DNA of 64,000 nucleotides from Flavobacteriaceae bacterium MAR_2010_188 (GTDB taxonomy: Bacteria > Bacteroidota > Bacteroidia > Flavobacteriales > Flavobacteriaceae), in NCBI GenBank assembly GCA_900104375.1, contig LT629302.1, positions 2,816,001 through 2,880,000 of the forward strand, written 5' to 3'. The notes beneath the pieces were generated by a model, which ran no database searches, had not been told where the DNA came from, and was given only the letters and a program-made list of their open reading frames with translations. The position numbers and the translations under genes are program-made. Shown piece after piece: positions 51,670-60,392 of the stretch; the first letter of the stretch is position 1; every line of letters begins with the position of its first letter.

Positions 51670-52596
51670 ATGAGCAAATTAGTAATAGTGGGGACGGTAG
51701 CATTTGATGCCATTGAAACACCATTTGGAAAAACAGATAAAATCCTGGGCGGTGCCGCCACATTTATAGGTTTAGCCGCTTCTAATTTTGATGTAGATAG
51801 TGCAATAGTTTCTATTGTCGGTGGCGACTTTCCTGTTGAATATATAAATCTTTTAGAACGACGAGGAATAGATGTTTCGTCTTTAGAAGTTGTTGAGAAC
51901 GGAAAAACCTTTTTCTGGAGCGGAAAATATCATAACGATATGAATACTCGCGACACCTTGGCAACAGAATTAAATGTTCTTGCAGATTTTGATCCTATCG
52001 TTCCAGAACATTACAAAGATGCAGAAATCGTAGTTTTAGGAAACTTGCATCCCATGGTACAAATTGGTGTTCTTAACCAAATGTCTAAAAAACCTAGGTT
52101 GGCAATACTCGACACCATGAATTTTTGGATGGATAGCGCCTTGGATGATCTTCATAAAGTTATCGCGATGGTCGATGTAATTACTATCAATGATGAAGAA
52201 GCAAGACAGCTAACCGGAGAATATTCTCTGGTTGTTGCTGCTAGAAAAATCCATGAAATGGGTCCTAAGTATGTTGTCATCAAAAAAGGAGAACATGGTG
52301 CCCTATTGTTTCATAAAGATGAAATATTTTATGCCCCTGCATTGCCTTTAGAAGAAGTATTTGACCCTACCGGAGCTGGCGATACATTTGCCGGCGGTTT
52401 TGCTGGTTATTTGGCCAGTGTGGACAACATTTCTTTTAATAGCATGAGAAACGCCGTTATCTATGGATCTACCTTGGCCTCATTTTGTGTTGAAAAATTT
52501 GGAACCGAGCGTATGCTCGATCTAAGGCCCGAAGAAATAAATAAGCGCTTAGAACAATTTAAGAAACTGACTCAATTTGAAATTAAACCATCATAA
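51670..52596 (+). CDS. PfkB-family sugar/nucleoside kinase
   Basis: A 308-residue ribokinase-like kinase. The N-terminal motif is GGAATFIGLAASNFDVDSAIVSIVGGDFP, and the C-terminal signature DPTGAGDTFAGGFAGYLA contains the catalytic Asp and anion hole. It phosphorylates a sugar or nucleoside; the substrate is not clear from sequence. Followed by a terminator, then the amidophosphoribosyltransferase gene. The neighbourhood suggests a link to purine or ribose metabolism, which is inference. Confidence 0.92.
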   Translation: MSKLVIVGTVAFDAIETPFGKTDKILGGAATFIGLAASNFDVDSAIVSIVGGDFPVEYINLLERRGIDVSSLEVVENGKTFFWSGKYHNDMNTRDTLATELNVLADFDPIVPEHYKDAEIVVLGNLHPMVQIGVLNQMSKKPRLAILDTMNFWMDSALDDLHKVIAMVDVITINDEEARQLTGEYSLVVAARKIHEMGPKYVVIKKGEHGALLFHKDEIFYAPALPLEEVFDPTGAGDTFAGGFAGYLASVDNISFNSMRNAVIYGSTLASFCVEKFGTERMLDLRPEEINKRLEQFKKLTQFEIKPS

Positions 52597-52600
52597 ATTG

Positions 52601-52629
52601 ACGCGCTCCAATCGGGCGCGTTTTTATTT
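52601..52629 (+). terminator. Terminator after the PfkB kinase gene
   Basis: ACGCGCTC / GGGCGCGT stem (one G-T pair) with a CAATC loop and a T run, four bases after the stop. Confidence 0.88.
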
Positions 52630-52667
52630 TACTATTGGTTACAACCATCCTATAAATACATTTTGCT

Positions 52668-54566
52668 ATGAGTGACATTATAAAACATGAATGTGGTATT
52701 GCCTTAATTAGGCTTCTTAAACCTCTAGAATATTATAAAGAGAAATATGGGAGTGCTTTCTACGGGGTTAATAAAATGTACCTCATGATGGAGAAGCAAC
52801 ATAACCGTGGACAAGATGGTGCGGGCTTCGCCAGTATTAAGCTCGACACCCAGCCAGGCGAAAGATATATCAGTAGGGTTAGGTCCGTTGCTCAACAACC
52901 CATTCAGGATATTTTTGCCCAGATAAACGAACGGGTGAATTTGGAATTTTCGGAGCATCCAGAGTATCAAAACGATGTGAGCCTGCAAAAAAGAAAAATC
53001 CCTTATATCGGCGAGTTACTTCTTGGTCACGTGCGTTATGGAACCTTTGGAGGGAATAGTGTAGAATCTGTACATCCGTTTTTAAGGCAAAATAATTGGA
53101 TGCATAGGAATTTGATCGTAGCGGGTAATTTTAATATGACCAACGTAACCGAGCTTTTCGAGAATTTGGTAAATCTTGGGCAGCATCCTAAAGAAAGGGC
53201 AGACACTATTACGATTATGGAAAGAATCGGGCATTTCTTGGATGATGCCGTCGCGAAAGTTTATAAAAAATTGAAAAAGGAAGGATATTCTAAAAGGGAG
53301 GCATCACCTATGATTGCCGAAAGATTGAATGTTGCAAAGATTTTGAAGCGTTCTGCAAAAAATTGGGATGGTGGTTTTATAATGGCCGGGTTATTAGGTC
53401 ATGGTGATTCTTTTGTTTTAAGGGACGCGGCAGGTATTAGACCAGCATATTATTATAAAGATGACGAAGTTGTAGTCGTGGCGTCTGAAAGACCGGTTAT
53501 TCAAACTGTTTTTAATGTAAAATTTGAAGACGTTCACGAACTAGAACCAGGACATGCTATCATTACTAAAAAATCGGGCAGCGTTTCCATTGACAGGATT
53601 ATGGATCCGTTAGAAAGAAAAGCTTGTTCCTTTGAAAGAATCTACTTCTCTAGAGGTAGCGATGCAGAGATTTATCAAGAAAGAAAGAAGTTGGGTAAAC
53701 TTTTAATGCCTAAAGTTTTGAAGGCAATTGATTATGACACTAAAAATACCGTTTTTTCATATATTCCGAATACAGCCGAAACTTCCTTTTATGGAATGGT
53801 AGAAACTTTAGAAGTTTACCTTAACGAAAAGAAAACCAAAGCGATTCTAGATGGCAAAGGTGAACTCTCTTCGGAGAAAGTCACAGAAATTCTGTCAGAA
53901 CGTGCAAGAGTAGAAAAAGTAGCGATCAAGGATGTCAAATTAAGAACCTTTATCACTGAAGACCGCAGCAGGGACGATTTGGTAGCTCACGTTTATGATG
54001 TTACCTATGGCGTTGTAAAAAGGGATGATAATTTGGTCATTATAGATGATAGTATTGTAAGAGGTACAACCTTGAAGAAAAGTATCATTAAGATGTTAGA
54101 TAGACTTCACCCTAAAAAGATAGTCATTGTTTCGTCTGCGCCACAAATTCGATATCCAGATTGTTATGGAATCGATATGGCGAAATTGGAAGACCTAGTA
54201 GCTTTTAGGGCAATGCTCGAACTATTGAAGGAGCATGATAAATACCATATGATTGATGAAGTCTATCAGAAGTGCAAAAAACAAGTTGAGTTACATGATA
54301 AGGATGTTAAGAACTTTGTGAAGGACTTATACTCACAATTCACGGCCGAAGAAATATCTGCTCAAATTTCTAAGTTAGTATCCGACGAAAGTATCAATGC
54401 AGAGATTGTGACCATCTTCCAAACTATCGATAATCTGCATTTAGCCTGTCCTAAGAACTTAGGTGACTGGTATTTTACAGGAAATTATCCTACTGTTGGA
54501 GGCAACCGGGTTGTAAATAAGGCATTTATAAACTTTGTTGAAGGAAATAACGAGCGCGCTTATTAA
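52668..54566 (+). CDS. purF: Amidophosphoribosyltransferase (PurF type), long form
   Basis: A 632-residue protein with an N-terminal class II glutamine amidotransferase domain and a phosphoribosyltransferase domain. Cys9 in HECGIALI would be the nucleophile after loss of an 8-residue propeptide. NRGQDGAGFAS, GHVRYGTFGGNSVESVHPF and the PRPP motif LVIIDDSIVRGTTLKKS are present, as is ACSFERIYFSRGSDAEIYQERK. It would catalyse the first committed purine step. It is about 120-150 residues longer than usual PurF, with an insert after the glutaminase motifs and a C-terminal tail (after about residue 520). It could instead be a paralogue with another acceptor, so the symbol is moderately certain. 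Confidence 0.85.
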   Translation: MSDIIKHECGIALIRLLKPLEYYKEKYGSAFYGVNKMYLMMEKQHNRGQDGAGFASIKLDTQPGERYISRVRSVAQQPIQDIFAQINERVNLEFSEHPEYQNDVSLQKRKIPYIGELLLGHVRYGTFGGNSVESVHPFLRQNNWMHRNLIVAGNFNMTNVTELFENLVNLGQHPKERADTITIMERIGHFLDDAVAKVYKKLKKEGYSKREASPMIAERLNVAKILKRSAKNWDGGFIMAGLLGHGDSFVLRDAAGIRPAYYYKDDEVVVVASERPVIQTVFNVKFEDVHELEPGHAIITKKSGSVSIDRIMDPLERKACSFERIYFSRGSDAEIYQERKKLGKLLMPKVLKAIDYDTKNTVFSYIPNTAETSFYGMVETLEVYLNEKKTKAILDGKGELSSEKVTEILSERARVEKVAIKDVKLRTFITEDRSRDDLVAHVYDVTYGVVKRDDNLVIIDDSIVRGTTLKKSIIKMLDRLHPKKIVIVSSAPQIRYPDCYGIDMAKLEDLVAFRAMLELLKEHDKYHMIDEVYQKCKKQVELHDKDVKNFVKDLYSQFTAEEISAQISKLVSDESINAEIVTIFQTIDNLHLACPKNLGDWYFTGNYPTVGGNRVVNKAFINFVEGNNERAY

Positions 54567-54590
54567 AATTGCATCCTACTCCTCTTTACT

Positions 54591-54618
54591 GTTTATCGAA
54601 GTTTTTTAGTCGATAAAC
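54591..54618. promoter_or_regulatory. Perfect dyad upstream of the small RNA pair
   Basis: GTTTATCGA-N10-TCGATAAAC, perfect 9-bp arms, 24 bp after the purF stop and about 50 bp before the first small RNA promoter. It lacks a following T run on the plus strand. Same geometry as the dyad at 20693-20720. Confidence 0.5.
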
Positions 54619-54670
54619 TGAAAAAAATGCATTTCATCTAATATTTGTATCTCATTAGATTAAATAAAAT

Positions 54671-54678
54671 TACATTAG
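54671..54678 (+). promoter_or_regulatory. Promoter -7 element of small RNA copy 1
   Basis: TACATTAG (one mismatch to TAnnTTTG) lies at exactly the same offset from the conserved block as the perfect box of copy 2. A TTG at 54645-54647 is 23 bp upstream. Confidence 0.5.
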
Positions 54679-54682
54679 CATC

Positions 54683-54755
54683 ACCATAACATAAGTAGGT
54701 TAAGTTCATGGTAGATTTGGGGCAAAAAAAGGTGAACTCTCGTTCACCTTTTTTT
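54683..54755 (+). ncRNA. Candidate small RNA, copy 1 (about 73 nt)
   Basis: The 43 bases from 54681 differ from copy 2 at a single position. The predicted RNA has a 5' hairpin (ACCATAAC paired with GTTCATGGT, 54683-54690 with 54704-54712, one bulged C; loop rich in AAGTAGG), a single-stranded linker with TTTGGGGC and an A run, and an intrinsic terminator GGTGAAC-TCTC-GTTCACC followed by seven T. An ATG within it opens a frame of 32 codons, but that frame is not kept in copy 2. Function and family are unknown; a match to a known flavobacterial RNA motif such as Flavo-1 should be tested. Confidence 0.72.
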
Positions 54756-54920
54756 ATTTTATATACTTTTCAATTGACCACAGCCACCACCACCACAGAG
54801 AATTAAAGTACTCCTTTTCCATTAAACGTTAAATCCATACCTAAAGGCGATCTCAAAACCGTTTATGCTAATTTATCCGTCGTTAATCTAAATTATTTAG
54901 CAGTTTAAAAAGAGTGACCC

Positions 54921-54928
54921 TATATTTG
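54921..54928 (+). promoter_or_regulatory. Promoter -7 element of small RNA copy 2
   Basis: TATATTTG is a perfect TAnnTTTG, ending two bases before the conserved block and placing the start near 54933. No TTG is seen at -33. Confidence 0.6.
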
Positions 54929-54932
54929 TCTC

Positions 54933-55003
54933 ACCATAACATAAGTAGGTTAAGTTTATGGTAGATTTGGGGCAAAAAAGGTGGACACTCGTCCACCTTT
55001 TTT
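54933..55003 (+). ncRNA. Candidate small RNA, copy 2 (about 71 nt)
   Basis: Second copy, 250 bp after the first and in the same direction. It keeps the 5' hairpin (the only change there is the bulged base, C to T), the linker and the terminator. In the terminator stem A-U has become G-C (GGTGGAC-ACTC-GTCCACC), a compensatory change, and the linker A run is one base shorter. A perfect -7 box lies just upstream. These features fit a transcribed, structure-constrained RNA better than coding sequence or chance repeat. The 169 bp between the copies and the bases 55011-55114 hold nothing else I recognise. Confidence 0.75.
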
Positions 55004-55114
55004 CATTTTATACCAAATAACATCGGTATTATATAGATGCTTAAATAAACCTAAATTGGAGAACTAAAGATTTTGAGATGGACTCACCGATTTAATGATT
55101 TCAACAATCATTCC

Positions 55115-55143
55115 AAAAAAAAGCTTCCCTTGCGGAAAGCTTT
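55115..55143 (-). terminator. Terminator of the superoxide dismutase gene
   Basis: AAAGCTT(T)CC stem pairing around a GCAAG loop, followed on the minus strand by eight T; 22 bp after the sod stop. Confidence 0.9.
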
Positions 55144-55165
55144 AATTTATTTATTTAACTAGAGA

Positions 55166-55774
55166 TTATTTTGCTTCAGCGTAACGCTTCTCAACTTCAT
55201 TCCAGTTGATTACGTTAAAGAAGGCGTCGATATATTCTGGTCTCTTATTTTGATATTTTAAATAATAAGCATGTTCCCATACATCTAATCCTAAAATAGG
55301 AGTTCCTCCACAGCCTGCTCCTGGCATTAATGGATTATCTTGGTTTGGAGTTGAACAGATTTCTACTTTACCTCCTTCATGTACACAAAGCCAAGCCCAA
55401 CCAGATCCAAATCTTGATCCAGCTGCATTAGAAAATTCATCTTTAAAACCATCAAAAGTTGTGAAAGCACTTTCAATAGCTTTTTTAAGATCGCCAGAAA
55501 GTTCCGATTTGTTCTCTGGATTCATTACTTCCCAGAAAAGAGAATGATTGTAAAATCCACCACCATTATTTCTAACCGCTTTATCGTCCATATCTAAATT
55601 GATTAAAATGTTCTCGATAGTTTTACCCTCAAGATCAGTTCCTTCAATTGCTGCATTTAGTTTATCGGTATATCCTTTATGATGCTTTGTATAATGGATT
55701 TCCATGGTACGAGCATCTATATTTGGTTCTAGGGCGTCATAACTATATTTCAATTTTGGTAATTCAAATGCCAT
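55166..55774 (-). CDS. sodA: Superoxide dismutase (Mn/Fe family)
   Basis: A 202-residue cytoplasmic Fe/Mn-type superoxide dismutase. Metal ligands are visible: His in [17 protein letters not shown], His in [11 protein letters not shown], and Asp/His in [21 protein letters not shown]. The [11 protein letters not shown] form and [17 protein letters not shown] look Mn-like, but cambialistic or Fe use cannot be excluded, so the sodA symbol is provisional. No signal peptide. A strong terminator follows; a minus-strand TAAATTTG (55818-55811) may be its -7 box. Confidence 0.95.
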   Translation of the reverse strand: MAFELPKLKYSYDALEPNIDARTMEIHYTKHHKGYTDKLNAAIEGTDLEGKTIENILINLDMDDKAVRNNGGGFYNHSLFWEVMNPENKSELSGDLKKAIESAFTTFDGFKDEFSNAAGSRFGSGWAWLCVHEGGKVEICSTPNQDNPLMPGAGCGGTPILGLDVWEHAYYLKYQNKRPEYIDAFFNVINWNEVEKRYAEAK

Positions 55775-55895
55775 AATTTTATATTTTAACTATTAATACT
55801 AATTTAATCTCAAATTTAGGCTTTTTAGGGGTCAATTAAAAATATAATATACCTATGAACCCATTGATTGTTTTTATATTAGGAAGCTGATTGCT

Positions 55896-58800
55896 ATGGA
55901 AAACACCACCTCATTTAAAATATTTAGTGCATCTGCCGGAAGCGGTAAAACCTTCAACTTAGTCAAGCAGTATTTAGGTCTCTTACTTTCAACGAAAAAT
56001 GCGGTGCAGTTCAGAAATATCCTGGCCCTAACCTTCACCAATAAAGCGGTTGGAGAAATGAAGGAAAGGATTATTGAAGCGTTACAACAATTTTCATCAA
56101 AAAAAGTACTGGAAGAAAGACCTGACCTTTTCTTGACGATGATGGAAGATTTGGAACTTTCCGATTTAGAACTGCATAATCGCTCGATTATCGTTCTTAG
56201 GAATATTCTTCATAATTATGCTGCTTTCGATGTTTCTACAATCGATAAATTCAACCATCGCCTAATCAGAACCTTTGCAAACGACCTTAAGCTTCCAGTT
56301 AATTTTGAAGTTGAGCTGGATACGGACTATATTCTTAACAAAGCAGTCGATAACCTGATTGACAAAGCTGGGACAGATAAACAGCTTACCAAGCTGCTGG
56401 TAGATTTTGCAATAGAAAAGGTGGATGAAGATAAAAGTTGGGATGTCTCTTACGACCTAAATCAGGTTGCAAAAATTATCACTAACGAAAATGATAGAAA
56501 ATATTTAGAAAGGATTCAAGGTAAAAATTTGAATGACTTTCAAAATCTAAAGACAAACTTGATCGAAAAGATTACTTCGCTGGAAGGAAATTTGGTTTCT
56601 ATCGCCAACGAAGTTTTGGATAAAATTCAACAATCTGGTCTTGAACATTCAGATTTTACAAGAAGTACACTGCCAACTCATTTCTCAAGAATATCAGTAT
56701 TAAGCTTAGACCGCCTTTACGATAACAAACTAGAGGAAAACCTTTCTGATGGAACCGGGATTTACAATAAAGGCTTGGATGAAGGCGCCAAACAAACCAT
56801 TGACCAACTACTACCTTATTTTGAAGAGCGTTTCCTAATATTGAAAAAGGCGGTTCACGAAGTGAAATTGCTTAAGAATGCTTTGAAGCATATCACCCCT
56901 CTTTCAGTTTTAAATGCCATAAATACTTCCTTAAGAGAAATTACTACAGATGAAGAATTGGTGCTCATCTCGGATTTTAATTCTTTGATCAACAATGAAA
57001 TAAAAGACCAACCGGCTCCCTACATTTATGAGCGCATAGGTGAGAGATATCAACATTACTTTATAGACGAATTTCAGGATACTTCAGAACTACAGTGGAA
57101 CAACTTGGTGCCGATGATTGGCAATTCGCTGTCACAAATTAATCTCGATGGACATACCGGGTCGGCAATGCTGGTCGGTGATGCCAAACAAGCCATTTAT
57201 CGTTGGCGCGGTGGAAGAGCAGAACAATTTATTAATCTTTATTCGGGGCAAGAGAGTCCATTTACCATAGAACGTACCGCCTATAACCTGCCCAAAAATT
57301 ATAGGAGCCACGGCAATATTGTAAATTTCAACAATTCATTTTTTAAATTTTTGTCTGAAAGGTCTTTTTCGGAAATATCCCATTCTGAACTTTTTTTAAA
57401 AAGCTTTCAAGAAACAACAAACGATAAAACAGGTTTTATTGGAATGTCCTTTATCGACTCTAGTTTGGACAAGGAAGAAAAAGAGGAAGAATATTCTAAA
57501 GAGACCTATTTCAAGATAAAAGAAGCAATCGAGAATGGTTTCGATTATAAGGATATCTGCATTATTACCCGCAAGAGAAAAGAGAGCATTGCCATCGCGA
57601 CGTATTTGAGCGATGAAGATGTGCCGATTATTTCTTCAGAATCCTTATTGTTGAAAAATTCGCCCGAAGTACAATTTCTGATTTCTCTTCTAATTTTAGT
57701 TTCCGATCCACAAAATCATGAATCTAAGATTGAGATTTTATCCTATCTAGCGGAGTATAAATTTAAGATAGAGGACAAGCATCAATTTTTTGAAGAGAAC
57801 ATTTTTAAGTCTACAAAAATGTTTTTTGAAGAATTTTCGAATTATGGCTTTAAGATTGATCATGAGGAACTACTAAATCTTCCGCTTTACGAAACTGCCG
57901 AGAGTTTGGTCAGGGCTTTCCGGTTCGATGAAACTTCTAATGCGTATATCCAATTTTTCTTGGATGAAATCTTCAATCTAACCCAAAGAGATGTTCTAGG
58001 AATCAATGGATTTTTGGATTATTGGAATCAAAAAATGGAAAAACTATCTGTTATCTCTCCCCAAGGAAGCAATGCGGTAGAACTCATGACCATTCATAAA
58101 GCGAAAGGATTAGAATTTCCGGTAGTAATATTTCCATTTGCAAATCAGGATATCTACAGCGACATCAATCCTAAGATGTGGGTAGAAGTTGAACCGAGTG
58201 AATTTTCAGGATTTCAGTATCTATATATTGGATTGAATAAAGATTTAGAAAATATGGACGGCGGTGCACGCCAAGGTTACTTAGATTACAAATCCCAACA
58301 AGAACTAGACAGTTTAAACCTTTTATATGTGGTTATGACACGTCCAGTAAAGGAATTGCATATTATTTCTGAATTAGATGTCAGCGCGAAAGGAGAAACA
58401 AAACCTAATTTATATTCTGGTCTTTTTATAGATTATTTAAAATCCATTGGAAAATGGGAAGATGGGAAATCGGAATATCAATTCGGTACGCGCAATAAAG
58501 AAGTTTCTGAAAAAGAAGTTTCTTATGAAGAAGAATATCTAAACTTGATTTCTACGGCACGAAAAGACATTAACCTCAATATATTATCTCGTTCTGGACG
58601 TTTATGGGATACTGAACAAGAAGCCGCAATAGAAAAAGGAGACTTATTGCACTTTATACTTTCTAAAATTGACTATGCACAAGATGCACGTAGGGTTGTC
58701 GAAGAACTGAAGAATTATGGTGAATTGAGCGAGCAACAGGAAGAGGTTATCCTTCCAATATTAGATGCAATTGTTTTCCACCCCCGCCTGAAGAAATATT

Positions 58801-59048
58801 ATTCAGAGGAATACACAATTTTGAACGAGCGCGATATCATTTCCGCGAGCGGTCAATCATTTAGACCGGACCGAGTCATGATTAGAGGAAAAGAAGCTGG
58901 GATTATTGATTATAAAACCGGTAGAGAGATGAGCAAACATAGCGATCAAATTAATCTTTACGGTCAATTACTTGAAGATATGGGGTTTAAGGTAAGTGCC
59001 AAAATAGTGTTGTACATCAACGAGGAGATTCAAATAAAAGAGTTATAA
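55896..59048 (+). CDS. UvrD-type helicase with C-terminal nuclease (AddA/RecB-like)
   Basis: A 1050-residue superfamily 1 helicase-nuclease for double-strand-break repair. Walker A is FSASAGSGKTF (Lys18), motif Ia LTFTNKAVGEMKERI, motif II YFIDEFQDTSELQW, motif III GDAKQAIYRWRGG, motif V/VI MTIHKAKGLEFPVVIFPF and NLLYVVMTRPVKELHI. The C-terminal PD-(D/E)XK nuclease shows LLHFILSKID and GIIDYKTGREMSKHSDQINLYGQLL. It most resembles AddA. The likely partner, an AddB-like protein, starts at 61825, separated by kbl and an ompA-family gene. The long middle part (about 240-380) is divergent. Confidence 0.92.
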   Translation: MENTTSFKIFSASAGSGKTFNLVKQYLGLLLSTKNAVQFRNILALTFTNKAVGEMKERIIEALQQFSSKKVLEERPDLFLTMMEDLELSDLELHNRSIIVLRNILHNYAAFDVSTIDKFNHRLIRTFANDLKLPVNFEVELDTDYILNKAVDNLIDKAGTDKQLTKLLVDFAIEKVDEDKSWDVSYDLNQVAKIITNENDRKYLERIQGKNLNDFQNLKTNLIEKITSLEGNLVSIANEVLDKIQQSGLEHSDFTRSTLPTHFSRISVLSLDRLYDNKLEENLSDGTGIYNKGLDEGAKQTIDQLLPYFEERFLILKKAVHEVKLLKNALKHITPLSVLNAINTSLREITTDEELVLISDFNSLINNEIKDQPAPYIYERIGERYQHYFIDEFQDTSELQWNNLVPMIGNSLSQINLDGHTGSAMLVGDAKQAIYRWRGGRAEQFINLYSGQESPFTIERTAYNLPKNYRSHGNIVNFNNSFFKFLSERSFSEISHSELFLKSFQETTNDKTGFIGMSFIDSSLDKEEKEEEYSKETYFKIKEAIENGFDYKDICIITRKRKESIAIATYLSDEDVPIISSESLLLKNSPEVQFLISLLILVSDPQNHESKIEILSYLAEYKFKIEDKHQFFEENIFKSTKMFFEEFSNYGFKIDHEELLNLPLYETAESLVRAFRFDETSNAYIQFFLDEIFNLTQRDVLGINGFLDYWNQKMEKLSVISPQGSNAVELMTIHKAKGLEFPVVIFPFANQDIYSDINPKMWVEVEPSEFSGFQYLYIGLNKDLENMDGGARQGYLDYKSQQELDSLNLLYVVMTRPVKELHIISELDVSAKGETKPNLYSGLFIDYLKSIGKWEDGKSEYQFGTRNKEVSEKEVSYEEEYLNLISTARKDINLNILSRSGRLWDTEQEAAIEKGDLLHFILSKIDYAQDARRVVEELKNYGELSEQQEEVILPILDAIVFHPRLKKYYSEEYTILNERDIISASGQSFRPDRVMIRGKEAGIIDYKTGREMSKHSDQINLYGQLLEDMGFKVSAKIVLYINEEIQIKEL

Positions 59049-59072
59049 ATTTGAAGAAACAAACAAGATATT

Positions 59073-60266
59073 ATGTACGGGCAAATTAAAGAACATCTGA
59101 AACAAGAATTAAAAGATATTAAGGATGCTGGTCTTTATAAGACCGAAAGAATAATAACCTCTGAGCAAGGAGCAGAAATAACTTTAGAGAATGGCCAAAA
59201 AGTCTTGAACTTTTGCGCTAATAATTACTTGGGGCTATCGGCACATCCAGAAGTTGTAAAGGCCGCAAAAGATGCATTGGATAGTCATGGATTCGGAATG
59301 TCTTCAGTGAGATTTATCTGTGGTACTCAAGATATCCACAAAGAATTAGAAAAAAAGATTTCCGAATTCTACGGAACGGAAGACACCATTCTTTATGCTG
59401 CTGCCTTCGATGCCAATGGCGGTGTTTTTGAGCCTTTATTAGGACAAGAAGATGCTATAATTTCAGATTCTTTAAATCATGCTTCTATTATTGATGGGGT
59501 TCGGCTTTGCAAAGCGGCTAGATATCGCTACAAAAATAGCGACATGGATGATTTGGAGGATCAATTAAAAGCTTCCAGTGAAAACGGAGACCGTTTCAAA
59601 ATCATTGTGACTGATGGTGTGTTTTCAATGGATGGCCTTGTTGCGCCCTTGGATGAAATATGTGAATTGGCCGAGAAATACGAGGCAATGGTTATGATAG
59701 ACGAATGCCATGCCGCAGGATTCATAGGTGAGACTGGCCGTGGTACCTTGGAAGAAAAAGGTGTAATGGGTAAAATAGATATTATCACCGGGACTTTAGG
59801 AAAAGCCTTGGGTGGCGCGATGGGCGGTTATACAACCGGAAAGAAAGAAATCATTGAGATACTAAGACAAAGATCACGACCTTATTTGTTCTCCAATTCG
59901 TTAGCGCCCGCTATTGTTGGCGCATCAATCAAGGTTTTTGAGATGCTTAGTAACAATACTGAACTAAGAGATAAATTGGAGTATAATACCAACTATTTTA
60001 AAGAAGGAATGAAAAAATTGGGTTTCGATATCATAGACGGGGACTCTGCCATCGTACCGGTAATGTTATATGATGCAAAATTGTCCCAAACCATGGCAAA
60101 CATGTTGTTACAAGAAGGAATTTATGTCATTGGCTTCTTTTTCCCAGTGGTTCCTCGGGATAAAGCGAGGATAAGAGTGCAACTTTCTGCTGCTCATTCT
60201 CAGTCTCAACTTGATAAAGCATTGGAGGCTTTTCAAAAAATCGGTGCTCAATTAAATATTATTTAA
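59073..60266 (+). CDS. kbl: Glycine C-acetyltransferase (2-amino-3-ketobutyrate CoA ligase)
   Basis: A 397-residue PLP enzyme of the alpha-oxoamine synthase family, which works with threonine dehydrogenase to turn threonine into glycine and acetyl-CoA. The PLP Lys is in [19 protein letters not shown] (about residue 243). [28 protein letters not shown] and [15 protein letters not shown] are standard motifs. Length fits Kbl rather than the longer BioF or HemA. No tdh gene lies in the window. It is 24 bp after the helicase gene, probably read in the same transcript. Confidence 0.95.
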   Translation: MYGQIKEHLKQELKDIKDAGLYKTERIITSEQGAEITLENGQKVLNFCANNYLGLSAHPEVVKAAKDALDSHGFGMSSVRFICGTQDIHKELEKKISEFYGTEDTILYAAAFDANGGVFEPLLGQEDAIISDSLNHASIIDGVRLCKAARYRYKNSDMDDLEDQLKASSENGDRFKIIVTDGVFSMDGLVAPLDEICELAEKYEAMVMIDECHAAGFIGETGRGTLEEKGVMGKIDIITGTLGKALGGAMGGYTTGKKEIIEILRQRSRPYLFSNSLAPAIVGASIKVFEMLSNNTELRDKLEYNTNYFKEGMKKLGFDIIDGDSAIVPVMLYDAKLSQTMANMLLQEGIYVIGFFFPVVPRDKARIRVQLSAAHSQSQLDKALEAFQKIGAQLNII

Positions 60267-60324
60267 AATCAATCCAAACTCCCTGAGAATAGAGCAAATA
60301 TTCAATATTTTTATATATTTGTCT

Positions 60325-60354
60325 TTGTTAATAATATTTAACAACTTACTTTTG
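60325..60354 (+). promoter_or_regulatory. Promoter of the OmpA-family gene
   Basis: TTG (60325-60327), exactly 19 bp, TACTTTTG (60347-60354). A second perfect -7 (TATATTTG, 60314-60321) lies just upstream. The leader would be about 33 nt. A strong promoter fits an abundant outer-membrane protein. Confidence 0.72.
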
Positions 60355-60392
60355 CTGACAATTAACACTTAAAAATTAAAACTATTTAGAAT

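Noticed and set aside
54708-54806. A 32-codon frame starting at ATG within small RNA copy 1.
   Set aside because: The matching frame in copy 2 is shifted by the shorter A run and ends after 20 codons, while the stem base pair is preserved by paired changes; coding is not conserved.
54567-55165. Possible CRISPR array from the two direct repeats.
   Set aside because: Only two copies, 250 bp apart, each with promoter and terminator features; no short regular spacers and no cas genes.
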